The notes under the pieces were generated by a model. The model saw only the letters and a program-made list of their open reading frames with translations, ran no database searches and was not told the DNA's origin. This document shows, one piece after another, positions 10,433 to 21,169 of a stretch of 64,000 bases of DNA; position 1 is the first letter of the stretch, and each line of letters starts with the position of its first letter. The position numbers were made by a program, and so were the translations under genes. The stretch lies in assembly GCA_933207985.1 (NCBI GenBank), contig OW240914.1:288637143-288701142 (forward strand), read 5' to 3'. The DNA comes from Pelobates cultripes. Lineage: Eukaryota; Chordata; Amphibia; Anura; Pelobatidae.

Positions 10433-10805
10433 TGTGTAAAGCAAGCAGTGGTTTGTTTACTTATCTTTGACTGGAGGAAAAGTAGTGATCAAAAATTTTA
10501 ACAGGGCACCATAGATTGCTTGTGGGATAATATTTAATTTTAACTGTCTGCCCCCTTCTGATAGTTTTTGTGTGGTATATTGAAATTACGTAGTGGTCGT
10601 CTGATTTTACCAGATGTATTCTAGCGATGAAGTCAGTGGAGTTGGAGTTAGTGGTGGTGAATTCTCGTGGTCGGAGAAATCCGTGGAATGCCAAACAAAT
10701 GGCAGTTTTGATGACGTGATTTGTCTGGATTTCGAATGGCGAGGTATCTAAGAGGCCTGAAAGTGATTGGAACAGGTGATTGGGGATTGGTAGTCTAGAA
10801 GGTGT
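10433..10805 (-). pseudogene. DIRS-A tyrosine recombinase, middle part
   Basis: Minus-strand frame with PIPNHLFQSLSGLL, FEIQTNHVIKTAICLAFHGFLRPREFT (the Arg-box helix), ARIHLVKSDDHYVISIYHTKT and GQTVKIKY. These match the core of DIRS/Ngaro-like tyrosine recombinases, which integrate circular DNA copies without target duplication. The frame is cut at 10433 by the LTR element, and the remaining C-terminal part is at 7830-8020. Upstream, the sequence runs antisense into an LTR-like piece at 10808-10935. Confidence 0.7.
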
Positions 10806-10807
10806 AG

Positions 10808-10935
10808 GTATGGAGGGGCCTCTTTGCCAGCCTCCTACCCAGAGACTATGGGCCCTGTGATAACCCATGTTCAAAAGTACTGTTTCTGCCCCTTGGACTT
10901 TTAACTGGAAGAGATTAAAACATGTGGTGGTGGCC
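10808..10935 (+). repeat. LTR 5'-end fragment
   Basis: 'TTTGCCAGCCTCCTACCCAGAGACTATGGGCC' followed by a variable segment resembles the start of the LTR-like sequence at 28714 ('TGTTTGCCAGCCTCCTGCC', 'AAAGACTATGGGCC') and, more distantly, the starts of the minus-strand LTRs near 8890 and 28551. Only about 130 bp are recognisable. Confidence 0.5.
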
Positions 10936-11215
10936 ATCTTAAATTTTCCAGCAGTGTTATGTTGTTGCGTGTATGGAACTGTTTTGGGTATGGGATTATG
11001 TGCACGGTGGGGCAAAAATAAGACTTCCAGGACATTCCTGAACCCCTGAACCGATCTGGGTGATTTTTGGATATGTTTTTCACCCGTATCGGGGCTATCA
11101 GAGGATATGTTATATTTTGGTGTACTTTTTGGGGTTTGTAAAAATTTATGTTTTTTTCTGCTTAGAGTTAATTGAGTTAGTCCATTGTCTTCGTTAATTA
11201 TATCGCAGGCATATT
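10936..11215. other. Unassigned intergenic sequence
   Basis: This AT-rich stretch includes 'gaacccctgaaccgatctgggtga'. I see no coding frame, RNA or terminal repeat. It may be the interior of the LTR whose start lies at 10808, but this is not demonstrated. Confidence 0.3.
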
Positions 11216-11549
11216 TGTTTTCCTGGCACTATAGTGCCCGGAGGGTGTCCCCACCCTCAGCGTCCCCCTCCCGCCGGGCTCTGGGGAGAGGAAGGGGTTA
11301 AAATCTTACCTTTCTCCAGCAACGGGCAGGGAGCTCTCCTCTTCCTCTCCTCCGCCATAGCGACGTCATCGGCTAAATGTGCATGCGCAGCAGGAGCCGC
11401 GTGTGCATTCAGCCAGTTCATAGGAAAGCATTTAGAGCATTTCTCTGAAACTGCTATGTTTATGAAAAAAAGGGTTAATCCTAGCTGAACCAGGCACCCG
11501 GACCACTTCATTAAGCTGAAGTGGTCTAGGTGCCTATAGTGGTCATTTA
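11216..11549 (-). mobile_element. MITE, linear relative of the hairpin-chain element at 37966
   Basis: It shares with 37966-38453, in reverse order and orientation, the blocks 'cctggcactatagtgcc', 'cccaccctcag', 'cattcagcc', 'cataggaaagcatt', 'gaaactgctatgtttat', 'agggttaa' and the terminal hairpin 'aggcaccc..accacttca' with its inverse (about 11490-11533). Unlike the other copy, most blocks occur only once here, so the internal hairpins are absent. It carries no coding capacity and abuts the LTR at 11550. Confidence 0.65.
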
Positions 11550-12213
11550 ACCCATGGAGCCTATTCGTGTAATAAAAGACTTTGGCTCCATGACATTGAA
11601 CTGTATGTGTGTGATCTGAGTGCCATTCAGTAATAATGTGTGCTCAGACCTAAGCTATCTGAGGATATGTTGCATGTCTGTATTTTATGTAATAAATGTA
11701 ACCTTGTGTTCTTTATTATATTTTACTGTCTTTTTACTGCCATGTGCTTAATGGAGTTTTGCCTCTGTCCTTGGAGATAATTGGATTACTTCCCAATTAT
11801 CTCCAGGATAGAGAGGAGGGATTGTGATGTCATTGTGGGAGTGTTTATCTGTGTTGTATGTTTTGATTGGATGATCCACAAAACCCTTTGGGTGGGACTT
11901 TGTCTGTAAAATGTGTATATAAGGCCAATAAAGACACATCTCAGTCTGTTCCTGCTTGACCCACAAAACGGAGCCTTGTCTCGTTCTTGGGGGGGTTTTA
12001 CTGTTAGAGACTGATTGCCAGTGTAAGCCGCTTGGGTGCTTTTACTGTTCGGGTGCTAGAAGCTATTCGTGAGGTTCCGGTTCAGAAGTTTGGAGTGCTA
12101 TTTTGTATCCTGTTCGGGAGTTTGGGGTTCTGCGGTAGCTGTGCCTTTATATCTGGAAGGGAATATCTCCTAAACGGCTGTTAACCCCTTTTATGCCTGG
12201 GGGTGCTGTTACA
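11550..12213 (+). mobile_element. LTR, 5'-truncated, same family as 4112-5150
   Basis: It ends TTAACCCCTTTTATGCCTGGGGG then TGCTGTTACA at 12213. It contains 'gcctctgtccttggagataattgga', a TATA-like gtatataagg at 11917 and an aataaa at about 11929, followed by 'ggagccttgtctcgttcttggg'. These blocks match the other LTRs of the family in the same order. The 5' end is missing at the junction with the MITE ending at 11549. The promoter and polyadenylation signals are close together, as expected of an LTR U3-R region. Confidence 0.7.
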
Positions 12214-14394
12214 AGTAGTATTTCAAGGTTTTATTGGACTGCAAAAAATGCACCGCAAGCCACAAATGTTCTATTTAGCATTAAATAGTGTGATTTTTTT
12301 TTTTAAACCAACAATGTAAGAGTAGTATTTAAGGGTTTTATTGGACTGCAAGAACTGCATCACAGGCCGCAAATTTTCTACTTAGCACAAAAAGAGTGTG
12401 TTTTTTTTGTTTTTTTAAACCTACAATGTAACAATAGTATTTAACGGTTTTATTGGACTGCAAGAAATGCACCACAGGCCGCAAATGTACAATTTAGCAC
12501 CAAAAAATTGTGAATTTTTCAAAGTGCGATGTAACCACAATATTTGACGGTTCTATTTGACTCTCAGATATGAAGTGCACACCCCAAATTTACCTGTTAG
12601 CACCAAAAAAATGTGAATTGGTCAAACTGCGATGTAACCACAGTATTTGACGGTACTATTTGACTCTTAGATATGAAGTGCACACCCCAAATTTACTTGT
12701 TAGCACCAAAAAAATGTGAATTGGTCAAACTGCGATGTCACAGCAGTATTTGACGGTTCTATTTTACTCTCAGATATGAAGTGCACACCCCAAATTTACT
12801 TTTCAGCACAAAAAAATGTGAATTGGTCAAGCTGCAATTTCACAGCAGTATTTGACGGTTCTATTTTACTCTCAGATATGAAGTGCACGCCCCAAATTTA
12901 CATTTTAGCACCAAAAAAATGTGAATTGGTCAAACTGCAATGTAACCACAGTATTTGATGGTTCTATTTGAAACTTACCGTATATACTCAAGTATAAGCC
13001 GAGTTTTTCAGCACATTTTTTGTGCTGAAAAACCCCCACTCGGTTTATCCTCGAGTAAGTCTGTATTATGGCAACTTACATTGCCATAATACAGACCAGG
13101 ACCACCGGGCTCATTACAAGCCCAGCAGTACTGTTGAGGGCTGACAGTGAGCTGTTACTTACCTTCCTGCCGCTCCTGTCAGCTCCCTTCTCCTGCGTGC
13201 AGCTCCTCTGTCAGCTCGCGAGACTAAACAGCCCCCCCACTGAACAGCCAATGCCACTGGACCACCAGGGATTCAATATTATTACTTTAATATTATTTTA
13301 TTTTAATAATAATATTATTAAAATAATATATTAAAATAATAATATTATTTTATTATTATATTATTCTTATTTTAATATTTGCATTTTTTTAAATGTTTTT
13401 TTGTCCCCCCTCCCTGCATGTTGCCTGGCCAGGGAGGGGGGACAAAAAAAATTATGCAAATATTAAAATAATAATAATATAGTAATATTATTATATTATT
13501 ATTATTATTTTAACAGGCAACAAGCAGGGAGGGGGGGCAAAAACATTTAAAAAAACATAATGCAAATATTAAAATAATAATAATATAATAATAAAATAAT
13601 ATTATTAAAATAATATAATACAATAATAATAATATAACATTAGGGGCCTCGGCTTATATTCGGGTCGGCTTGTACTCGAGTATATACAGTACTTTTCAGC
13701 ACCAAAAAAATTTGAATTAGTCAAACTGCTATGTCACAGCAGTATTTGACCGTTTTATTTGACTCTCAGGTATGAAGTGCATGCCTCAAATTTACTTTTT
13801 AGCAGAAAAAAAATTTGATTTTGTCAAACTGCAATGTCACAGCAGTATTTAAAAATGCCTAGATGTTGCCCACTGAGCAACCAGAACAGGATTAAAGTAA
13901 TGTGCCTGGCACACATGCAGTTGCAAGTGCCAACCAAACAAACAGACTGATTGCTTATTTCTCTGTGGCACTGGGCTCAGGGTAGAGTACAAAAATGTAG
14001 TATAGCACCCACAAAAATAATCGCTGTAGTTTGCAGATTCAACACCAGAATTCTTCCTAATCTGTCCCTCACAGCTGCAGCATCCTCTCCCTACACTAAT
14101 AAGAGCTCATGTGACTCCAGCTTATATAGAGGCTGGGTCACATGCTGCAATGGCCAATCACAGCCATGCCATTAGTAGGCATGGTTGTGATGACGTCTAA
14201 GGGCACACGAGTCAAACGCTTGTTGATGGCTGCCCTGCAGCTTTTCAAAACGCACCATTAAATCGCCGAACACCGAACCCGAATCCGAACTGTTACTGAA
14301 ATGTCCGGGTTCTGGTTTGGGGTCCAAAAATCATAATGTTTGGCACGAACCCAAACTTTACAGTTCGGGTTCGCTCAACTCTAACATTGACTAA
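12214..14394 (-). mobile_element. hAT-like transposon 5' part: terminus, promoter and minisatellite, no transposase
   Basis: Read from 14394 on the minus strand the piece starts TAGAGTTGAGCGAACCCGAA, with further 'gttcgg' motifs near the end. There is a TATA-like ctatataagc near 14130, then a tandem array of 103-109 bp units (tatttgacggttctatttgac...) at 12215-12975 and 13690-13850. The element at 42932-48222 has the same order of parts (terminus with ttcgcc/gttcg motifs, then minisatellite, then transposase), so this is likely the 5' portion of a related hAT element. The transposase is missing. A separate TIR element splits the array. Confidence 0.6.
12978..13689. mobile_element. Non-autonomous TIR element with TA duplication, AT-rich interior
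   Basis: The termini are CCGTATATACTCAAGTATAA and, inverted, TACTCGAGTATATACAG, flanked by TA on both sides (12976-12977, 13690-13691). Subterminal motifs 'gccgagtttttcagcac' and 'tgtgctgaaaaaccc' form a hairpin. The middle holds two related blocks in opposite orientation, 'aaaaaa..gtcccccctccctgc' and 'gggagggggg..caaaaa', separated by AATAAT runs. It interrupts the hAT minisatellite. There is no coding frame. The superfamily is undetermined. Confidence 0.7.
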
Positions 14395-14484
14395 TAGTGC
14401 AATACGCCAAAAACCAAGGATAAAATGGAAAAAAAGTAGATAATACATTGAAAAGGGCTATACCAGCTCTGGGGTGAACCGGCC
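14395..14484. other. Junction sequence next to DIRS-A RT, possible splice donor
   Basis: On the minus strand the RT frame reaches CAGCTGTTTGAAAG and then GTAAGGCCGG (about 14490-14480). From here homology to the DIRS at 32133-33454 stops. The AAG/GTAAGG context resembles a splice donor, so this could be an intron of the element. A simple rearrangement explains it equally well. Confidence 0.25.
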
Positions 14485-15302
14485 TTACCTTTCAAACAGT
14501 TGTATGGCAGCATGGAGCCTGGTGGGAGGATGTAAGTTATCTTCTACCGTCAGAAAGTTGTCCAGGTAATAAATCACTGTGGGGCTTTTACAGATATTAA
14601 GTAGCATCCAACACAACGTCTCAGTGAATATGTTAAAGATCCTAGGACTGCCTTTTGAACCAAAAGTAAGACGTGTGAAAAAATAGTATAACTCTTGCCA
14701 CTTAACACCATGTAGATGCCAGAGTGAAGGGTAAATTGGGAGGAGCTTGAAGGCGTTCACTATGTCAGTTTTGCTAAGCCAAGCTCCAACTCCGGCAGAC
14801 AGAATGGCATTTATTGCATTATCAATAGTAGCGTATTGGAGTGAAAATTCCTCAGATGGAATAAGAGAGTTAAGACTAGGTGTTGTAGTAGCGTGGGGAG
14901 CAGAGGTTGATGATTAACCTTTGCTTATTAGAAATTTTACCAGTGACCACACCTATGGAGTTAGTTCTCCATTCAGAAAAAGGTGGTGAGTTGAATGGAC
15001 CTAGTAAAAACCTCTTTTTTGATTAGCTCATTGGTAGCGTCAGTGTTAGTGAAAAGCTGTCTGTAAGTTGTTGCATTCAACTATCCCTGTAGGCATGTAA
15101 ATGATACCTGTGTGAAACCCATCCGTAAACCCAGACACCAACAATTCCACCAGATGTTGTGAGGGGTGAATGTGCAACAATTCCCTAAGTAGTGATGTAT
15201 TGACAGACAAAAGATAAGGTTTAGGGTATAATTTATTAGGGCATATAGTCTTAGAATGTGCCCGGAAACACTGTGAGCACACATGCAACAGTCTGCAGGC
15301 AC
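14485..15302 (-). pseudogene. DIRS-A reverse transcriptase region, catalytic Asp lost
   Basis: Minus-strand frames give a Cys/His-rich segment (FNAGTCSYSACRLLHVCSQCFRAHS, about 15330-15250), then LVELLVSGFTDGFHTGI, DNAINAILSAGVGAWLSKTDIVNAFKLLP, WHLHGVKWQELYYFFTRLTFGS and YYLDNFLTVEDN. These are the RT blocks of a DIRS-type element. The catalytic box reads YLDN rather than YLDD. Frameshifts and stops lie between 14890 and 15045. The same blocks recur at 32580-33454 on the plus strand (DIRS-B). Confidence 0.75.
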
Positions 15303-15329
15303 TGTAACTGCAAGTGCCTGCGTTGAAAT

Positions 15330-16330
15330 TGTTACAGATTTGTCACTTCCCTAAAAACACAATATTTCGTCACAATTTATCTTTCAGAACCCTGTCAGGT
15401 CTAGCTGTGGCAGTCGGGTTGGGGTAAAAAGCACTCACTTCCTGGGTGTTTGGGCATAAGTTAGCGGTGTGGGAAGAGGATGAGCAGATAGTACAATCTG
15501 GTGTGTTGAGGCCCGCAAAGTGTCTACGAAACAGTTTCGTATCCAACATACTCCAGTCTGCTTGGCAGTTGAATTGGGTCAGTGATGCAGATGTCCTTGC
15601 GGAAAAAGAGCGGTGGTAGTCGTAAAATGACATGCCACTATACTTATACCCCAAGTCCACCAGCTTGTGGAGGTAAAGATCAAATTCTTCCCTCCTGTCA
15701 GGATATACAGAACAAACCACATCCCAAATGTGAGAACAAATTCCAGTTTGCGATTCAGTCTGGGATACCTGGATTTCAAAACTACAGACACATCACCATA
15801 GGCGTATGTCTTATTATCAAGGACATCTTGGGAGGCAATGAGGACTGAGACCAACTTCACATCTTTTCCCTCCAAGATGTCCTTTTTATGTTAGCCGGTA
15901 ACAATGCTGATTCTTAGGGCCAATTGGGATATTGGGTGCTGGGGGGATTAACAGAATCAGGAGTAACCAGTGCTGATGGAGAACTCAGTTGGATTCCTGA
16001 GTCCATCCTATCCAACTTGTCATTGATTCGGCCTAAAGAGGATAGAACTGAAGACAAAACAGCCTGTAGATCGGAAGACTGGTCACTACTGGATCCCTCT
16101 CCAGCCCCGGTGTTTTCGGTCTGGGTATTATGTAATCTATACAGATCAGCTTTCCTGGCTGTAGCCAGATAAGGGATGTTTCTTTTGCGTAATTCTGCTA
16201 TGATCATTGGAATGGTCCAGGGTCTGAGAGATGAAGGGCTTGCGGTATCACCACCTCAAGATGGGGTAACAGATCTAGCTGGTGTACTGGGGATAGATAG
16301 AACCTCACCGCCTTCAGGTATTTGCAACAT
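15330..16330 (-). pseudogene. DIRS-A gag with CCHC zinc knuckle, broken
   Basis: From an ATG at about 16330 the minus strand reads MLQIPEGGEVLS, one stop, then ASPSSLRPWTIPMIIAELRKRN, ATARKADLYRL and a Ser/Asp-rich stretch with SSVLSSLGRINDKLDRMDSG. After frame breaks it continues with REEFDLYLHKLVDLGYKYSG and SYDYHRSF-like sequence. Then comes CTICSSSSHTANLC, a C-x2-C-x4-H-x4-C knuckle (about 15500-15460). The N-terminal part matches DIRS-B at 32163-32450, which supports one family. Gag would coat the element RNA. Confidence 0.7.
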
Positions 16331-16530
16331 ACAAATTAAAAAAATAGGAGGTTATTTGGGGGTCTACCACCTATACTGGCTGGCTAGCTAATGCCAAGCG
16401 GCAAAGAATTATCTCTAATGCTGACAGGTGGCACCCTGCTAATTGCCAAGCAGCTAGAAGGCTCTATCTATTAGTTGGCGCGAGTGGGCTATGTGGCCAC
16501 AAGGTTGTGGCAGGGTGACGGCCTCTCTGT
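16331..16530 (-). repeat. DIRS-A leader segment
   Basis: Read on the minus strand, 'cttggcaattagcagggtgccacctgtcagc', 'gccgcttggca' and 'tagctagcc' match the DIRS-B leader at 31960-32095. A related leader-like piece recurs near 63000-63240. It precedes the gag start. Confidence 0.6.
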
Positions 16531-16786
16531 GACATGTATAAGCATAAGACAGAATGGGAGTGACAAGGGAGGCCATTAATATGCAACTAAGTGAGGCGAC
16601 TAACTATGATTAGGCCCGAGGGGTTAAAATTGTTTGGAACGCAAGGTGCATTACACCACAGAGAGACTTTACTATACGACATCATATTAGACAACAAATA
16701 AATGAGTTGATATTAAAAACACATAATGAATGGAAGGAACATTAGGGGAGTATAGAGGGATGTATACATGGGGTAAAGGGAAAAGA

Positions 16787-16850
<64 letters not shown>

Positions 16851-16969
16851 CCCTAAATAGACATATACAAAGACCAGTGTAGAATATATTAACATAAATA
16901 TTTTCTAAGGGTTAAAGTTGATGATAATAATTAAAAATAAATATAAAAAAAATGACACCATTAATAGAA
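16531..16969. other. AT-rich non-coding stretch with (TA)n
   Basis: A (TA)n microsatellite of about 58 bp lies at 16790-16848. No coding frame or recognisable element is visible around it. Confidence 0.6.
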
Positions 16970-17045
16970 GAACTATAATTAGATATAAAAAATTATGTTT
17001 ATATATAAAAAATATCACCATTGGTAAAAAGAGAGGTATTTAACA
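16970..17045. repeat. PLE-2 terminal inverted repeat, left copy (76 bp, perfect)
   Basis: These 76 bases ('gaactataattagatat' to 'gagaggtatttaaca') are the exact reverse complement of 21170-21245, with no mismatch. The two copies bracket a Penelope-type GIY-YIG/RT remnant (20497-21150, minus strand) and a DIRS inserted between. The same arrangement occurs around PLE-1 (49977-50036 and 53757-53816). Confidence 0.85.
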
Positions 17046-17065
17046 AAACATATAGTGGTGGGAAG

Positions 17066-17115
<50 letters not shown>

Positions 17116-18083
17116 CCTGTTTACTGGCTAATCATGGCAGCATCATCGATGGGTAGCTCTGCCCTCAGGATCAGAACAGGACAGGAACTAGAATTTAAAT
17201 GAGACCAAGTGTATAAAGGGGCCCTCCTCCCTTCACACACCAGTCTTTTTTTCTGTCCTCAGACAGACAGGAATTTCCTAACAGTTTTTACCTTTTTATT
17301 TTTTGGCCACCTTCACATGTGTACCATAGGTCTCTCAGACAAAGTTCGGCCTCTCTTTGTTCTGAAGACCCCAATAAACAGTCTGTTTATTAATAGGACT
17401 AACTGTAGGTTCAAAATTAGTTATTTGAACTGCTATGTAGGATCCTTTTAAATGTTTCATGGAAGTTGCTGTGAAGAAAATTTATATCTATATGGAATTT
17501 CTAATTACAGAACATAAAAACTGTAAGTCCCTCTCCATTCCCCAACTATAAGTGTCTGTTATTTGCTATGCTAGTTCTAGCTATTCAACTCAATTGATAT
17601 CTTTTATCTACCAAATTCATAGGGTATGACCTTATATAGGCTCCTTTCAATAGGGGCTTTCTTAGTATGCTGGCCGGCTCAGTTTGTGTGATTCAATGGC
17701 CGTTCGTGCAAAATTGGTGCAAACGCATTGGCGTCCTGTTCTAACAAACATGCATGAGTTTGGTTATTTAATTCAGGGACTTCTTTGCTTCAGTCTAGTC
17801 AATTCACTAGCTAAAAATTTCTAAGTGCGATTCATTTCATTTGGTTGTATTCGTTTGAAAATTCGTTTGGAACTTCTCATTCGTTTGTCGCTGCCCATCA
17901 ATGTAATTATATTATCCAGGTGAGTTTTTGCCATAGTCACTTCCTCAGTTTTTATGTTTCTTTTTTCTTCTTCTCTCTTTCTAATATTCTTGTTCCTTTT
18001 TAGCTTTTATAGTATGGCATCTGCTTCTGCCTCCAGACACTCTTTATCCAGAAACCCAAGGTTAGCCAATATATCCTATTTCT

Positions 18084-18860
18084 GTGGGGATTAAGAGTGC
18101 AAACGTTGGGCCCCAACATAATATTTATGGCCTTTCATGTTGTTACAGCCTAAGTAGAAGTCGGGACAGGTCTCCAAGGAAATATAAGGAGAAGAGTAAT
18201 CAGTGTGTGGGCTGTAACCAGATAGCACCTGAAGGCAAGAATCCCTGCATCAAATGCCTAACTGTTGCTGAAGTGAGCAGTAAAAGGCCCCCTCAAGTGG
18301 ATCTGAAGGTCAGGATATCCCAAGCATTTACAGACAGCTTCAAAGCCACAGCTAAAGCATGGGACAAATAAAACGCTCTAAAATAGAGGCCATTTCTTCA
18401 GACTCTAGTTCTGAGTCAGAATACGGAGCAAAATGTTCTGAAGATGATGAGGAGGAGACACATCATAGAAATGTAGACTCCAAATTGGTTGATAGGTTGA
18501 TAGTCCTAATCAGGAACACACTAAAATCCATGAAGAAAACTCTGGAGTCCTGGAATCCCAGTCGCTCCTGATGAGTCTAAATGCTGGAATTTTATACCTA
18601 AAAATGATGCTGCAATAATATGCATGGCTAAACACACTGCACTACCAATAGGCTCCCTAGCCTATCTCAGAGAACCTATGGAGAAAAGAATGGATGCAGA
18701 CATAAACAAAGCCTATTTAGCATTAGGGTCTGCCCTTCATCTTTCAATTGCTCTAACCACCCTTTCCAGATCTCTCTTCATGCCTGGGGAGCAGATTATG
18801 CATCAAAATCTTCATTGTGTTCACTTCTCTTTCATGAGAATTACTGTTTGGCAAGGTGCT
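18084..18860 (+). pseudogene. DIRS-E gag relic
   Basis: The broken frame contains a Cys-rich piece (NQCVGCNQIAPEGKNPCIKCL), VRISQAFTDSFKATAKAWD, then an acidic-Ser stretch (SSDSSSESEYGAKCSEDDEEE). Further on come KHTALPIGSLAYLREPMEKRMDADINKAY and SALHLSIALTTLSRSLFM. This is the layout of DIRS-1-like gag. Several frameshifts separate the parts. It is clearly of another lineage than DIRS-A/B. Confidence 0.6.
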
Positions 18861-19184
18861 AGATGAAGCCATTCATAGAGCAGCGGATAGCAAGAAAGCC
18901 GTCCTTCTACAAAAAAGAGAAGACCAAGTTATTCTTCTTCTAAAGAAAGATGCTATAAGGATTGGTCTTTTCGTGACTATAGAACATACAAACCTGGGAG
19001 GGAATAAACTAGATATTACAGTTGGAGGAACTACCAACCCACATCCTCATCCTCAACAAGGTCTTAAAGAGGAAGATAAATGCGCACATCTTTTTTATGA
19101 AGGCACGCAGGTCCAAGGTGTCATTGGAGGAAGATTAGGTTTCTTTTAACCTAACTGGACCAAGACTATTTTTGACAAGTGGGT

Positions 19185-20460
19185 TTTATCTATCATAAGA
19201 GAAGGCTACAATCTGGAAGTCTCAAATTTCCCTACCTCAAATATGTTTGTAACATCAAAGGTCTCGTCTCTGGTAAAACAAAAAGTTATGCTTCAGATCC
19301 TATCAAATCTCTTGGAGAAGAGGGTTGTAAAAGAAGTCCCTCCAAAAGACAAGTTCCTAGGAAGATACTCAAGACTATTCCTGGCACCAAAAACAAAAAC
19401 CACGTGGAGACTTATTATAGATCTTAAAGATATAAATCTGGAACTCCAGGATTTATCTTTCAAAATGGAATAAATTTCTTCCATTACTCCTTTTATAATT
19501 CTTTATACTTATCTTGGGGCAGAGATAGAAACCATGAAGGCGTCAGTAAAAATTTCCGCAGACAGAAGTTCTCAGATTCAGGAGAAAGTTCGGATTATTC
19601 TGAAGAAGAGTTCAACATCCGCAAGAGATTATGAGTCTCCAAGGGTCTCTCAATTCCACCATAGGTCTGGTAAAATGTGGCAATCAAATTTTCTCCTCCA
19701 GTTCAATATTCTCCAGAACAATTGGTAACAAGATATTGTGGTTCCACTAAAGGTGAAGTACCAACTAAAGTGGTGGTTTTCACTTCACAATCTCTAGAGA
19801 GGCTTTCCTTTAGAAGAATAACACTGGCTCACAATTAACTGGATGCCAGACTCGACCAGGACTCAAAGTAAAATTGTCTTTACAGGAGAAAAAGCTTTAT
19901 TCCAACCTAAGAGAATTGATAATGATTTACAATCTATGAAAGCTATTCTTCCATTATTACATCACAAGTGGGTGTTGATACGCACAAACAACAGGGCAGT
20001 GGCTGCATATGTCAATAATCAAGGTTGCACCAGAAGCAAGTGTTTTCTTTCTGTGATGAAACCCCTGATAAATATGGCTCAGAATAATTTCATGGGTTTG
20101 AAGGTACTATACCTTCCAGCGGTAGACAACACCTAGCGGATTATCTGAGCAAGGAAATCGTTCATCCAGGAGAATGGAGTCTTCACCCAGAAGTTTTCAA
20201 GATGATTACAAGAAGGTGGGGCTTACCCCAAATTGATCTCATGGCAAACAGGAGGAATGCTCAAGTAAGGGAATTTTACTCTCTATCAACAGGTCAAGAT
20301 GCTCTATCACAACAATGCAACTTTGACTTGGGGTATGTGTTGCCTCCCCTACCTATCTTACCTCGTCTATTGAAGAAAATTGGCAAATAAGGGGAATCAG
20401 ATCATTTCTATAATTCCCATAAGAAGACCGTGGTATCTGCTTTTGCTCAAGATGGCCATA
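19185..20460 (+). pseudogene. DIRS-E reverse transcriptase / RNase H relic
   Basis: Frames in order: KWVLSIIREGYNLEVSNF, RLFLAPKTKTTWRLIIDLKDIN (RT start), YTYLGAEIETMKASV (RT C-terminal block), then TRTNNRAVAAYVNNQG (RNase H-like) and LPAVDNT. EWSLHPEVFKMITRRWGLPQIDLMA and RPWYLLL.. follow, the post-RNase H block of DIRS elements. The central catalytic RT segment between about 19475 and 19500 is deleted, so no YxDD box is present. Stops and shifts throughout show a dead copy. Confidence 0.7.
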
Positions 20461-20496
20461 ACCCACCCTTGGAAACTACCTCACAGGGAAGATCTT

Positions 20497-21150
20497 CTAG
20501 TCTTTTTTACCAATATATTCTTCTCTCCAATCTTTCTGAACTAATTTCATTGCACAAAAGAAAAGGTTTCTAGGATTTAAATGATGGCATATTTTGAAAT
20601 GTTGTGGGACACTAAGTGTCTCCGCACCTTTCTTAATATTTCTTAGATGTTCTGCAATTCTAATGTGTAAACATCTGGTAGTTCTTCCAATGAAGATCAA
20701 ATTGCACGGGCATTTTAAAATATAAATAACATTCTTAGAGTAACAGGTAAGCTGATCTTGAATTCTAAACTCTTTATTGTCCTGATATATAAAAGAAGTT
20801 ATATGTCTTTTTGTGTTATTATTTCCTCTGCACACTAAACAGGATCCGCACCCAAATAAATCCTTTACTTTTATTAAGAAAATGGTCTGGGGTTCTGGTT
20901 TTAAAACTGCTTTTTATTAACATTTGTCTCATGTTTCTACATAGTCTGTAAACTAATTTAGGGTTAGTGGGTAAAAAATTGTCTTAAAATATGGTCATCC
21001 TTTAAAATTGGCCAACAGTTGTTGATTATGTGCATAACTTTCTCATTGTTCCCACTTTGCAGATAAAGGGCATCTCAGTTCCATTCTCCTTCTTAATTTT
21101 TTTTTTTCACATCTTTGTAGGAAAATAAGTTCTTTCTTTGGGTTCTCATG
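20497..21150 (-). pseudogene. Penelope-like element (PLE-2), RT end and GIY-YIG endonuclease
   Basis: Minus-strand frames read NCWPILKDDHILRQFF near 21020 (the RT C-terminal block, compare HWPILLEDPLL in PLE-1). Then come GCGSCLVCRG (Cys motif) and YILKCPCNLIFIGRTTRCLHIRIAEHLRNIKKG, the GIY-YIG endonuclease core of Penelope-like elements, ending in FKICHHLNPRNLFF. The endonuclease nicks the target for reverse transcription. The 5' half of the gene is missing: the frame stops making sense above about 21150 and a 76-bp inverted repeat follows. The C-terminus is cut at the DIRS-E junction. Confidence 0.8.
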
Positions 21151-21169
21151 CTTTCTTGCATACATGTAT

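Larger units (their letters stand above)
17105..20505 (+). mobile_element. DIRS-E element, 3'-truncated, nested in PLE-2
   Basis: The left end (about 17113) starts 'cctgtttactggctaatcatggcagc'. A promoter-like stretch follows with ctcagacagacagg and a tataaagg near 17213. Gag and RT/RNase H relics follow (18084-20390). The sequence stops near 20505, right at the GIY-YIG fragment of a Penelope element, without a tyrosine recombinase or right-hand repeat. It therefore sits inside PLE-2. Confidence 0.65.
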
